Positions 16,129-28,622 of a stretch of DNA of 64,000 bases are shown here, in pieces. A model generated the notes under the pieces. That model did not search any database and was not told the DNA's origin. It was given only the letters and a program-made list of their open reading frames with translations. The DNA comes from Paralvinella palmiformis (Eukaryota > Annelida > Polychaeta > Terebellida > Alvinellidae), in NCBI GenBank assembly GCA_025642065.1, contig JAODUP010000851.1, positions 1-64,000 on the forward strand. The letters are read 5' to 3'. Position numbers and translations under genes: made by a program. How positions within the stretch are numbered: the first letter of the stretch is position 1; every line of letters starts with the position of its first letter.

Positions 16129-16438
16129 CAATGTAATTTAATATGCGTACGTAAGTAATCCCCAGAATCATCCATTTATCACAATTATTATTATATGCAA
16201 TAAAGGACACAACTACGATCTGAAGCAAAACTATTTGATGACAAGGGAAAGAAGACAGAGATTGGCAAATAGAGCAAGTAACATATCGTGTTGAAGAAAC
16301 CGTAAGATGTAATATCGGCTTTCTTCGGATAATTCAGATGATCATTTCATCTTTATTTAATTTAATTTTCTATTTGTTCTCACTGATTTCACACCTACTC
16401 CCCGCCTCACAGATCCTTACAATTGTTTTGTGTGAAAC

Positions 16439-17991
16439 GCTAGGTTACTACAATACTTTATGATATGATCGTGGAAAATACGGCTACAGATACATTGAAC
16501 TTAGCTTCGGTTAAATATGATACTCCCGTTATGATAGTTATCGTTTGTAAATAAAGGTAAAAATAGTAGTAGCCATCAATATTGTTATTCAGCGATCGTC
16601 TTAAACCTTATCAAATTGTATGCTATTGTAAAACATGGAATTGAAAGAGTGGATCCGTAAGCTCATAGCCATTTAACGGCTTCATATTCAATTCACTATC
16701 AAATGATGATATATAGATCAGATTGTATTTTGTCAAGGTAATGGTAGATAAGGGTTGGGTTAAAACCCAAATAGACAATATTGTATTTACTGAAACTTTA
16801 CGCAAATTTAAAGTATCACTAAGTTGGACTCTACCTTCTTGTAATTTATCAAAGGATCTAAGATACTTATCTTAATTTTATCTTCCAATAACAGTTCATT
16901 TTAACATGCTAATAGCAGTATGCAAATAACATCCATTTTTTTAAACTCGGCTTTCCAGTATCCTATAAATAAAACATTATATGCGTTATTAGTATTGGTC
17001 CTAATCTTTAAAACTCAGGAACAAAAATAGAAGATAATTTGTTATGGAAGTCGTACCCAACACATGGATCAAGGTCAGTAAATCGGATAATGATTAGATA
17101 AAATATTGCCAATTTATTTCTTTTCATTGCGACCTCTCGAAAATAAGATACTTTTACTGGGACTTATAACTACAATTATATAAATGTGGGAATTTCTGGC
17201 CCCTTTGTTATCTCAGTGTAATAACCTACAGCACTGTTTGATCCGGTCTCCCTTTTCAAATGAGTTGGACCTTTTTTGTTTAATTACCTGTATGTTTCGC
17301 GGACAGATTTAGCTTGAAAATAGCCTATACGGTAAGAAACTACAGGTGTCTAGGAATGGAATCAACTGCCTGTGGTAATATACATTATATAGCACATAAG
17401 GGAACAACACCCATGTGTTTTACTGAAACTATCTGATTGACGCCTTCAAAATCATTCTATTTTGACATGCCTAGATTTTGACATACTAACGAGTCATGAT
17501 GTAGTTCTAATTAAATAATCATTCTTCACCATCTGACTAATATAATCAACGTTTTCATGTGTATCATCAATCAGTCAGGATTCTGTTGTTATATTATTAA
17601 TTAGAGAACGACCAGTTTTGTATTTAGTAAGCTATATTGTATGACTACCTATTAAGTATCACCTTTCGTTCAATAACAGGTTCACAAAGGTTAATTATTG
17701 TTACTGTTACTTTCATAGTTAAAAGTATTAAGTACTTTGCCTTACACAACAAATAAAAAGAACAGATGTTTTGGTATTCATGAATACTGAATAATATGAG
17801 CTTTTCTCGGGAGATTCATTGTATTCACGTTTAAGGGTGGTGGCTTCTGTCATCTCACTGCTCATATATATTGCAAAAATAAATATTCATATATGAAATA
17901 ACAAGTCATCGGGCCAACTAACCCACGTTAGGTAAAGTTCAACACGTCATTTAATCAATCTGTACAAAGTGTCTGTCTTAGATCCGCTAAC
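16439..17991 (+). repeat. duplicated segment, copy 2, block 1
   Basis: Partner of 160-1664, same orientation, about 16.3 kb to the right. Similarity stops near the purine-rich stretch at 17992. Confidence 0.85.
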
Positions 17992-18130
17992 AGAGAGAGC
18001 GAGACGGGGGGAGGGCGGGAGGGAGGGATTGGGAGAAGCAGTAGGAAAGGGAGAGTGAGTGTGCGTGCTAAAATCAGTCATCTATTCCGTGATACTGAGC
18101 CACATAGATCATGGTGTCGAATTTAACCTG

Positions 18131-18515
18131 TAGTTTTTTTACTTGGCCTGTAGCATGATGCCAACAACAGTCACTTGGATATGCTGTTACTGATAGACAC
18201 TAGTTATCATTGCACGATTATCAAATAAGAGAGCAGACGTCAAAATCGTGCCATTGTGTCTAATAGCACCAATATATCAAACTTTCTGCAACGCTTACAA
18301 TTATAGATATTATATTTACAAATTACAAATAGCGTAAATAAACCTAGATTCCTTTCAAAGACCGGAAACCCAGTACCAAAGTTTGGTTGTACTTCACACG
18401 GAGTGGATCAGCACAAGCATAATATTAATATGTATATATAATTTCTTAGAAAAATCATGTGAAATAATAATTGCAACTATTTTACTGACATTGGAAAGAC
18501 ATTAGCAGACATATT
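18131..18515 (+). repeat. duplicated segment, copy 2, block 2
   Basis: Partner of 3300-3665. Collinearity breaks near 18515, where the LINE-bearing insert begins. Confidence 0.8.
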
Positions 18516-18599
18516 CATATTTATAAACTTTTTATGAATAAAATAAACAAATACTAATGCAATATATTTCTCACGGACATGTCATAATGAAATTGTCCA

Positions 18600-19850
18600 A
18601 ATTAAAAATTAAATGAAGAAAAACAAAGGCTATGGATATGATGAAATTAACACAGGTTTTATAAAGGAAATTAATGCTGTGATTAATCTTGATATATGTG
18701 CTGACTTTGCAATGAGAAAAAGACAAAGTGTATGTGTTTCACTACTCCTTTGGCAATTAAAATGAGTAAGTCCATAAAACCTGGGAAAGTACCAACTGAA
18801 ATGAAACTTGCCAAAATGATAACAATGTACAAACCAGAAGATAAAACGTTATCCAATAACTAGAGACCAGTACCATTACTTACCAACGTTTCAAAACCTT
18901 TTATGAAAATGGATCCATAAGCGACTTTACTATTTTCTTATACGGAACAACAAATTTTATGAAAGCCAATACAGTCTTAGACCACACTGAAGGACAGCCA
19001 TTGACGTCATGGAATTTTGTCACGCTATTGTAAATGCACTTGAAAATAAAAGTCATCAATATGGATGTTCGTGGAGCTCTCCAATGCATTTGATACAGTA
19101 CATCATGAAATATTAATTAACAAACTTGTTCATTATGGTATTAGACGCATCGCCATCGAGGGTGTTATAAACTGCTTAAGCGATAGGAACCAATTCGACT
19201 TGATTAATAATATATCATCTGAAACTGAGGACATGATATTTGGTGTACGACACGGGTCTGTCCTTGGTCCTCTGTTGTCTATTATTTATCATAATGATGT
19301 TTCTGGCGTTTTAAAAACGGGCAAATCTATTCTGTTTGCTGATGATACAACAATATATTACTCTAACAGTAACGTTAATTTGTTATTTGATCAAATGAAT
19401 AAGGATTTAGAAAAACTGCCTAAATGATTGAGATCAAACAAACAGAGTGTAAACGTCAGTAAAACTGGTTATATTTTATTCGCACTGGATAGAAATAATA
19501 CATTCAACGGGGATCAAGACGAGATATTAACTGATCAAAAAATAAAACGGGTTAAATGCACTAAATATTTGGGTATTATAATTGATCAAGTACCCTCGTG
19601 GACTGAGCATATTCAATATTGTAAAAACAAAAGTAGCCAGTGGAACATATTCGATTAATTCTATGAAAAAAATATTTTACCCAATACTGACAAGAATTTA
19701 CACTAGCCTAGTTCAGTCTTATCTAACATATATACTACTCGTGTGCGGTGCAGCAGCTAAACCAAAAACTTGAAACCACTGATTACATTACAGAAAAGAG
19801 CAACACGAAATGCAACAAAATCACAGTATAATGCAGCTACCACGGTTGAG
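18600..19850 (+). pseudogene. Jockey-like non-LTR retrotransposon fragment (reverse transcriptase)
   Basis: Seen: a broken RT reading. Near 18610 it gives GYDEINTGFIKEI; near 18990 VMEFCHAIVNALENK; at 19065-19427 it gives VELSNAFDTVHHEILINKL (motif A), GVRHGSVLGPLLSIIYHNDV and FADDTTIYYSN (motif C, catalytic Asp pair). After a stop comes the thumb region (NVSKTGYILF, KYLGIIIDQVPSWTEHI). A frameshift near 19640 moves to SMKKIFYPILTRIYTSLVQ, and it ends at LITLQKRATRNATKSQY. Known: this order is typical of Jockey/CR1-group RTs. The endonuclease and 3' UTR are absent. Several stops and frameshifts rule out activity. It fills the gap between blocks 2 and 3 of duplication copy 2. Confidence 0.85.
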
Positions 19851-19865
19851 GCAATTACAGGACCG

Positions 19866-20040
19866 AGATAATCGATTGCGATTACTTGAAAATACTATTA
19901 TTACGATTACATTCATTATGAAAGTAATAGATTACAATTACGTTGTAAAGTAATCATGACTACAATAGTACCGCACATCGATTTAAGAAATTAAATATGT
20001 TTAAACTATAGGAACTATACAATGTATAATTAAATATGTT
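19866..20040 (+). repeat. duplicated segment, copy 2, block 3
   Basis: Contains AATCGATTGCGATTAC and ATTACAATTACGTTG, resuming the collinearity with 3666-3775 after the insert 18516-19865. Confidence 0.6.
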
Positions 20041-20629
20041 GATGTAGCGACCTAAAAATAGTACTCTTCCATCACAAATTTAGCAAATATTTACCAGAAG
20101 AAATTCATGATATGAGCTGGAATTACTCTGGGTCGCACGTTATCATAGATACGATTTCTTCATCCAATATTTAACTACAAACGATTTGTATATGCCATGG
20201 ATCAGGCGGTATTTGGGAAATTACAGGAAATACTGTTTCTTTATGTCATCCACAAGATTATAATGTACATATTTTCACTTTCCTCAAGATTTTGTTATGA
20301 TAAAGAGAATTAATGATGCTTAGTGAAATGATGTAACTTAACATTTTATTTGTAACGTATGATCGTGAAACAAATTTGATTTGATAGAACACCAACAATT
20401 GAACTATAAAGCACACATCAAATAGGCTATTATAAACCTAACGCATCTTTCATGTATTGTAATAACGATGGAGGTAGTGTGACATAGCTAGCAATTACCT
20501 GTTATATCGAAGTACAACTACGGCATTATCTTCTTCTTGGTATGTAACCAGTAATACATATCGCAGATATTATCATTAGTTGATGTCCTTGGCGAGTTAT
20601 TCGGCTAATATCGTGGTTTTAAATATCAT
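20041..20629. other. no gene seen
   Basis: AT-rich with no recognised element. Confidence 0.35.
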
Positions 20630-20730
20630 GTCGACACCGTTATAAGACAATCATGTAGACACATTTATAGGACAATCGTGTAGACACATTTATAAGACAA
20701 TCATGTAGACACAGTTATAAGACACATATT
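20630..20730 (+). repeat. 25-bp tandem repeat, four copies
   Basis: The unit GTAGACACATTTATAAGACA plus AATCAT starts at 20630, 20655, 20680 and 20705. Confidence 0.9.
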
Positions 20731-21058
20731 TATGTAAATTTTAAAAAGGATAAAAGAACCACCAGCAAACAAATATTCGAACCGCATATACACTAATACA
20801 GGTAACAAACAATATGAAGACATAAGCCCACCTAAACCTAATACAAATACACGTTTGCTTGGTGATATTTTGAAATGACTAAGTCACGTGTTTAAATAAA
20901 ATACAAAGTGAATATTTAGTGAGCATTCTTTCACCTTAAGCATTATTAAGGCCGTACAATTGTTATCACATATTGCTAATTTAATTCCTGTTATTAAATA
21001 TACCAGTACTTCTACTACCGCATGAACAAAAACTCCTTCTCCGCCTTATAATTTTCCT

Positions 21059-21175
21059 GCTACTACTACTACTACTACTACTACTACTTATAATAATAAT
21101 AATACTGCTACTGCTACTACTACTAATAATAATATTACTACTACTACTATTATTATTATTATTATTATTACTAAT
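21059..21175. repeat. trinucleotide repeats (ACT, AAT, ATT)
   Basis: Alternating runs; poly-Ser/Ile/Asn frame is an artefact. Confidence 0.9.
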
Positions 21176-21189
21176 GATACAAGACAAAT

Positions 21190-23645
21190 ATTAATATTAT
21201 TATATCGAGATATTATAAATTTATAACGTTTATTATCTTACCTGAGTTAGTTATCATATAGTGTACTTAAAAGTATATCTCTGGGTACAAATTATATGAT
21301 TATTATGACTGTATATTCCATTTCCCTTATGAAAATATGTTCAATGACCATCACGGGACAGTAGTAAGACAGCCCCTTGGGCTATAATGTTTCCTCACAT
21401 AGGAGTACAAATGTCATAACACATGGTAATGTTAATTGTGTATATTGTAAAATGCAGTTCGTTGCTATTATCATTCTATTTGTAACTTTATTCATTATAT
21501 TATGTACTCCTGTTATGTGAAATAAATTCAATTCAATTCAACAACAACTACTACTTCTACTACTACTAATAATAATAATAATACTGTTTTAATTATATTT
21601 GCAGCTCAATCACAACTCATCGACACATCACAACACCGTTAGGTCTCTTTGGCCAATGATCGGTTCTATTGCTAAAATGTTCAAAGTGACACTGCACATT
21701 TAGCTAATGGCTTCAGTTCTTATCTAATTATCAGTACATCTTCAAGAGAGACGGGTGTTGTTCTAATAGGTGAACTTAAACCCTCGAAGTCAGCAAATTG
21801 GATTAGCCAACGATTGGAAAATTAATTTTAATACATTTCACATATATTATTATCCCGCATTTGCTTCTAATATATCAACTATGAATATTAAAATAAGTTT
21901 TTATTGTTTACGAAAGCTTGGACATGTGACAATTATGAATATAAAGCTTCATATTGCCAGTTTCCTAGACGTTTTCTGGTAATTAAATTATTATAGTTCA
22001 CATTTATCAGTCACCGAAAGATATTATTTATTACGTTACAACTAGGTAGCTAATTTAAAATTTCACGGCAATAAATCTATTTTTCATGAATATTTTACAA
22101 TATTTCTTCATATCTTTTTGAACGTATGATGGTGGATTCGTCAATACAAGGACAATAACTTTATCAACATTGATCCCATTTCTAATATTCCTGTGTCAGT
22201 TTTTTTTTAATTTTACAAAAATTAAATGTTTTTGTCTTCTTTCAAAACACTTAAAAATCCTAACTAAATATTTAATTTTAAATGGTATTTTCAATGATTT
22301 GTTTCAAATCTTGTTAAGATGACAATTATTAAGAAAACAGAGACATAAAGCGTCCCTTTTGAAAACGGGTGTCACGCCGAACTTGTAGGTCCAGATGGAT
22401 CCAGAATATTTGAGTAAACCCTAACTTGACCAAATTAAAATACTCTTCTGTTTTATTACTATCGTAAATATTTAGTCTGATATTACTGCCGTGTACTGAG
22501 CAGTACCGTACATAGCGATATGATGCCGATGCATCAGTCCGCCCTACATTATTGCCAATGGTATGTCGCTCGTCCCCTCCCAGCAGTGTACTAATCAAGA
22601 ACAGGGCAGCTGAAAATTGGTTTGTATGAGCAACAAGGTATAGTTGACTGGCTGACTGGGATTTCAACCCATTAAAAATCCATACGTTCGCCATCATGCG
22701 AGTGTTTAAATTTCAACCTTCATTTTGTATGACTTCATTCAGTTTGCTAATGACGTTTATTATGCAGCTAAAATATATAGCTATATACATTCTAATGTGA
22801 GTGGTATGTATTTAAAAACTTAATTTCACAGATTATCCTAATAGAGTGACTTCTTATCTATTTAAAACACAACTTATGCCAATAAGCAATTAACATAAGA
22901 ATTAGTACAACATATTGAAAGTTCCTAATGAATTATAGCCATTTGAAACTCGTGTGCCGCCATTTCTATGAATAACTTGCTGGATCACGCTATATTTGTT
23001 TTGTTCAGTAATGTCAAGGACAGTCAAGAGCATTAAGTAAAAAACTTAAATTATTTAACGTATTAATTTCGATACTGATCCACCATAGATCAAAGTTCGA
23101 TAACTAACCACATATCATGATGAACAATTATATATTGAGTTATCAAATATGGTAATTATGTTAAATAGACTGTTGTTGTAGGTACACAACAAGCAGATAA
23201 ATATAATTGATGACAATTAGATACGCATTATCCATAATTCATATCATTTGTTAAAGTGGGTCAATCACACATTATTCTTTGATATCAAAATTTCCTTTGA
23301 AAATATAGACTTTAAAGTTGAACATCAAAATGTGCATAAAAGGAATCGATGAATGGCACCATTCATTTTTTGGAATTTAACTACCCCGTATTTTTTTTTA
23401 AAGGTTGAGCTATCAATTAATGAACATGTCACTTTTAAAACTATACACCTCTTTACTCGGAATGTTTTATATTAATTAATAAATACTATTACAACTTTTC
23501 TACCATCTGTGATATATCAGTAGCTTACCCCTTGATTCATGTTATTTGTGTATGCTGATTACATATCAATTTACGGATATTTTAATTGTTTTTAACAGAA
23601 AGAAAATTCTGCACAATGAACGTGCATTGGTAGTAGTGGCATACT
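21190..23645. other. no gene supported
   Basis: Mostly AT-rich. A 122-codon minus-strand open frame at 22329-22697 lacks low complexity but matches nothing I recognise, and neither codon use nor splice borders argue for it. Confidence 0.35.
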
Positions 23646-23647
23646 CT

Positions 23648-23661
23648 GTGTGTGTGTGTAT

Positions 23662-23729
<68 letters not shown>
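23648..23729. repeat. (TG)n microsatellite
   Basis: About 40 TG units with two TA interruptions at the start. Confidence 0.95.
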
Positions 23730-23732
<3 letters not shown>

Positions 23733-24092
23733 TATAAAGATAGTTAAGGCGCTGGCACAGGTGTTATACTTTCATTCAAGCAACAATTAACTCCAAACTG
23801 ATTTTTAAAAAAATATTTAATTGTAAGTATAATTAATTACCGGTAAAATTAGAGAAAAAAAGAAAATTTCTAAAATAATCCAAAAGAGGATAATCTAAAT
23901 ATATAAAAAAAGAAACTATGATTAAAGCAAAACCAGGCTTTGTGTCGAACACTACGGCCAAGAAAGATTAAACCTAAAATGGAGAAATAAAATATTAATA
24001 CACAGTATGAATAATGTGTGAATAATATCAGCATAAATCAGAATAAATTCAGATTAATACTAATAGCAGCGATATAACACGACTCAACCCAA

Positions 24093-24138
24093 TAGCAACT
24101 ACCGGTTTCGACCTATTCAAGTCTTCATCAGGTTGCAT
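24093..24138 (-). ncRNA. candidate hammerhead ribozyme (Penelope-like retroelement type)
   Basis: Minus strand, 5' to 3': stem I strand GCAAC (24136-24132), the invariant core CTGATGA (24131-24125), a 15-nt stem II region in which GAC and GTC pair around an 8-nt loop, the invariant GAAA (24109-24106), CCGGTA with a tiny stem III and a GTA cleavage triplet, then GTTGC (24099-24095), which pairs with the first stem strand. All catalytic nucleotides of a type I hammerhead are present. Known: Penelope-like elements and animal retrozymes carry minimal type I hammerheads with very short stem III. Odd: one unpaired A precedes stem II. No RT was recognised nearby. Activity is not shown. Confidence 0.55.
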
Positions 24139-24139
24139 A

Positions 24140-25149
24140 GAATGTCTAACGTTACCATATTGCTCGAGGTTTATATACACAATTTTTCAATAGGAAGCCA
24201 CGCACCTAATCCTTTAGTTCTTTTTAACAAAGGATGGGTGCTATTTTAATCTCTTTGTTCTATTTGTGAACTTACGTAACCCGGTGTTTTGAAAACATCC
24301 CAACGATAATTGAATAGAATTTATATGTTTGTACAGGTGTGAAAGTGCCCAACATAATAAGAAAATAAACCTAAATGTACTTCAAATGAATTAGTCGTAG
24401 CTTCCCATTTGACAATTGATATATAGATATCTCATTGCTTTACAAACATAGTAACGGTGGGTTGAGATTTTTGTGTTTCGGGCGATTGACGCTTTACTGA
24501 AGTTGTGTTTGTGATTAACTTTTCCAGAGCTTCAGGAGACATTCTATTTATTTTAAGGTATTTATTTCAACTTACTTGACACTAAATAACCCGAGAGGCT
24601 TTTATGTTTAGTGTAAGCTGTGATGATACTATATTGATAGTGTTCTAAATAACTCTTCGGTTGAAGTATCTTAAAATGTTTATTTATTATTCTTGAAGCC
24701 ATATTGCCTGTTCTAGAAAACGGCATTATTAGAGCTACAGTGTCAAAAAAAAGTTAATATTTCACACATGTCCGAACATCAAACGCATAATATTCATGGC
24801 TTAAAGCTTTGAACTATAAGGCATCTATCAATGACATTTCAGTTATCTCGACAATTTATCATAAATCCTACTAATCATGGACCAATGTGACAGATCCAAC
24901 AGTTAAGTTACCCAGTCAACAGTCATAACACCAACATCAAGGACATTATATAGCTTACTGACTTCTACCGTATTATGCACTAATATTGTGATATTAATAT
25001 TTAATATTGTAGGACACTGTTAAAGGACACAGTTAAAGGCTTGATTTTAATTCGAAAAATAATAATATATTCTGTATCTGGTCAAAACTTTTACTTGATA
25101 AGTAATGGGAAACGGCAGAATGACTAATATAATATCTACAACAAATACG
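24140..25149. other. no gene seen; possible body of the hammerhead-bearing element
   Basis: AT-rich with a patch of balanced composition at 24140-24330 next to the ribozyme motif. No second hammerhead copy was found that would define a terminal repeat pair. Confidence 0.3.

Positions 25150-25187
<38 letters not shown>
25150..25187. repeat. (AAT)n microsatellite
   Basis: About 12 units. Confidence 0.9.
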
Positions 25188-25188
<1 letters not shown>

Positions 25189-25279
25189 TTCAAATATAAA
25201 AAATAAAAATCCAAATAATACTAACGGTAATTATTAATATAATTATTATCAGTATATCTTTGAACTGTTTATTGTTTAC

Positions 25280-25283
<4 letters not shown>

Positions 25284-25368
<85 letters not shown>
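25284..25368. repeat. (TA)n microsatellite
   Basis: About 42 units followed by a degenerate TA stretch to 25381. Confidence 0.95.
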
Positions 25369-25375
<7 letters not shown>

Positions 25376-25621
25376 TATAATATCATACAAATTTACTATA
25401 TGAATTATGAAATGTAGATGTATTAGCTACAGCATGGAATGCTACATAGCATTGTCATTTTTAAACGCATAACAAAATTAATTCCGAAGAATAGTAGAAT
25501 ATTGTTATTTTAATAATTGTATACACATTTAGTGGTTTATCTCAATTCTAAAACAGGAAAATTAACTAAAATGTTTTTCTTGCTCGTACGTGACAGAAAA
25601 ACTGACATCTGTCACCTGATG

Positions 25622-25622
25622 A

Positions 25623-25667
<45 letters not shown>

Positions 25668-25798
25668 TGTGTGTGCGCGCGCGCGAGTGCATGTGTGTGG
25701 GAACGCGTGTGTTGTGTGTATGTGTGCGTGTGTGTACATATATATATGTGTGTGCGTGTATTTGTGTGTATGTGCGTGTGTGCGTGCGTGTGTGTGTC
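25622..25798. repeat. (AT)n then TG/CG-rich microsatellite
   Basis: About 21 AT units, then GTGCGCGCGCG and imperfect TG repeats. Confidence 0.9.
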
Positions 25799-26129
25799 AT
25801 ATATCTAACTATTGTAATTTTAATAAGTGATTAGGTGATGAAAATATATCATATTAAACAACCCAAAATTATTAAAATATACACTGTTTGTCTAAAGACT
25901 ATTTTGCCATAATGACATAATCAACTTCGACGGTTGTACTAAATATTAATAGTAATAGTATTTTGCAATAGAACTTTATTCAACTTGAAATACTGTAAGG
26001 CGTTTTACATCTAAAACATACTAAAATCATGTTCGAAGGCCATATAGCCCAAATAAGGTTTATACACAAATAAACTGGTCTATATATTATAGATAGGCTA
26101 ATTTAAATAAATGGATCTTAAGTATCGTA

Positions 26130-26784
26130 GAACATAATTCTTTATTAGGTGAAATTCAATATGGTTTGGCAACCTATTTTAATACAGTCACAGATGGCCA
26201 AAACTCAGATTGCAGGAATTTCGCAGCAGTCCTGGAACAGTCTCACTAAACTAAATCCCTTAGATACAGATACAGTGGTGCTATTCCATTCACTACAATT
26301 GAAACCATAACATGTACAGTGCTCTGAAGCGTACAGGAAGCTAAAGCAGCTGGAATAAAATTGATGTTATATGTTCGCTTTTTTGAGTGTATGTCAACAA
26401 GCTGCAGCAGAATGTTGTACACGTCGTAGACGCTTTGTCAAGTAGAAGGGGATATTCTTTAACAACGCATTGCCATAGTCTAGTTAATACATCATAAGGG
26501 CTTAGACAAACGTCTTACGTCTCTCATAATTAAAATAAACCCTATATTTCGTATTTAATAATGACAAGACTTACATATATAATTCAATTGTTTCTCCATC
26601 CATAGAGTATTATCCACTATAAGCCCGAGATTTGTTAGAGACATAGAACAATGTCGGCAAGATAAGCTTCACTTGAAGATGAAGTATCATCCCATTATCA
26701 TATTACTTTAAAGTCATGTAAACTTGAGTATCGTTCACGTGGCAATTATATTTAATGGTATCACAGTTTTATGATGAAAGCATG

Positions 26785-26865
<81 letters not shown>

Positions 26866-27300
26866 CAATCATGTTATGATCATAAAACTGAACCTCGTCG
26901 TACATCAAACTTAAAACCTACATCTGGCGATATTATATCAGCCACTAAAACAGTGTGGAGTATGTACGATTTTATCCATGTTAATTCCTGTTTATTGGTG
27001 TCAAACGTAACGGATAGTCGATTACATCGAAATATGGAAATAAATCAATCAAAATTAATGTAGGCATCGATCCTTCAGCAATAGCACGGCGCAATTTCAG
27101 GAGAACAGTTTCTGCACAATGACCCCTGATAAGCAGATTGATAACGATTACGGAGGTTATTGTGCTCTATGTGGTCTTCACTACTTCTTGCTACTACAGT
27201 TGGAATAAGTCTGAAGATGACAGGAAAGTTAGAAATAGAACGATAATTCTTCGTATCTTCCTTACCCAACCTAACTCTCTTAAGCAGCGGCATTTTGCTG
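26130..27300 (-). pseudogene. CR1/L2-like LINE remnant, inverted, interrupted by (AT)n
   Basis: Read on the minus strand from 27300: PLLKRVRLGKEDTKNYRSIS, then NLRNRYQSAYQGS at 27293-27075, the RT fingers region. A stretch without homology and about 36 AT units (26789-26860) follow in place of the palm. The frame resumes at 26755-26690 with NDTQVYMTLK, the segment just after YADD. Near 26470 comes LDYGNALLKNIPFYLTKR and near 26290 VNGIAPLYLYLRDLV, from the C-terminal domain. The same motifs in the same order occur in the LINE at 29455-32205, so this is a relative in the opposite orientation. Stops and the missing palm show it is dead. Confidence 0.75.
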
Positions 27301-27640
27301 GCTAATACTAAATTACATAGCTACTAAATGTTTGATGGTGGGATATCGTATTTAAAGGCGATTGACAATTAATTAACAGGTTTTAATGAATTGTGTCATT
27401 AATCAGGCTGGTATAATCGAATGAATGATAACGAAATATTGTGACTCCATGCCGAGGACACAAATATCACTTTGTAGAACGGCGTCCCGATGGATGTTAG
27501 ATATGTTTCACCTTTAAAATGATTAATCTGATCAGGTATTGTTAGTAAGGGAGCTTTGTTAAATATATTCCTTATTTTTACTAGTAGTAGTAGTATTATA
27601 CGGTGATTGGTATATCGCAACGAACATCAACATAAATTAC

Positions 27641-28141
27641 ATAACCTACTATAACCTAACCTACTATAACCTAACCTACTATAACCTAACCTACTATAAC
27701 CTAACCTACTATAACATAACCTACTATAACCTAACCTACTATAACATAACCTACTATAACATAACCTACTATAACATAACCTACTATAACATAACCTATT
27801 ATAACATAACCTATTATAACATAACCTATTATAACATAACCTACTATAACATAACCTACTATAACATAACCTATTATAACATAACCTACTATAACATAAC
27901 CTATTATAACATAACCTATTATGACATAACCTATTATAACATAACCTATTATAACATCACCTACTATAACATAACCTACTATAGCATAACCTATTATAAC
28001 ATAACCTATTATAACATAACCTACTATAACATAACCCACTATAACATAACCTATTATAACATAACCTACTATAACATAACCTATTATAACATAACCTACT
28101 ATATTATAACCTACTATAACATAACCTACTATAACATAACC
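27641..28141. repeat. 15-bp minisatellite, about 33 copies
   Basis: The unit is CCTACTATAACATAA with variants CCTACTATAACCTAA (left end) and CCTATTATAACATAA. Because 15 is a multiple of 3, the minus strand stays open for 102 codons as a GYVII pentapeptide repeat, an artefact of the period. Confidence 0.97.
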
Positions 28142-28190
28142 CGTTGGTGGTTCAAACTGATATGATTATGTATCACATACAAATACACAC

Positions 28191-28236
28191 AAACACACAC
28201 ACACACAAACGCACACACACACACACACACACAAAC
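28191..28236. repeat. (CA)n microsatellite
   Basis: CA units with two AAACGC interruptions. Confidence 0.85.
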
Positions 28237-28548
28237 GCATATATAAGAAATCAACAACGATTTACTATTTACTAATCTTCGTCAAAACTAGATTATTATT
28301 CTTAACACTATTACTGGTAGTACTAGAAATACCCATTATATCGGTCAGATCGATAAGAATAATTATTATGCAAATCTGTAATTTATACGAAATTATAGAA
28401 ATTATTTGTTTATTTATTTATCATTGTGGTAATTAGAGGAATAGGCGTATATGTGATACTTGTGGCAAGTAGTTAGTAAATGATTAGGGAACCGTTGGCA
28501 AAAGGTGAGTTAAATCTAGGGTTTTGAATAAAAGAAGAAAAAAACTGT

Positions 28549-28550
<2 letters not shown>
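28237..28550. other. no gene seen
   Basis: AT-rich sequence, no motif recognised. Confidence 0.35.

Positions 28551-28552
<2 letters not shown>

Positions 28553-28620
<68 letters not shown>
28553..28620. repeat. (TA)n microsatellite
   Basis: About 32 TA units with one slip. Confidence 0.95.

Positions 28621-28622
<2 letters not shown>

Noticed and set aside
22329..22697. 122-codon minus-strand frame of normal composition
   Set aside because: No recognised domain, no splice borders considered convincing and AT-rich DNA in which such a frame can arise by chance. A protein search would settle it.
27731..28039. 102-codon frame of GYVII repeats
   Set aside because: A 15-bp minisatellite keeps any frame open.
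27641..28141. Regular repeat array, checked as a possible CRISPR
   Set aside because: Units are contiguous without spacers and the genome is eukaryotic. The same applies to 4727-4831 and 20630-20730.
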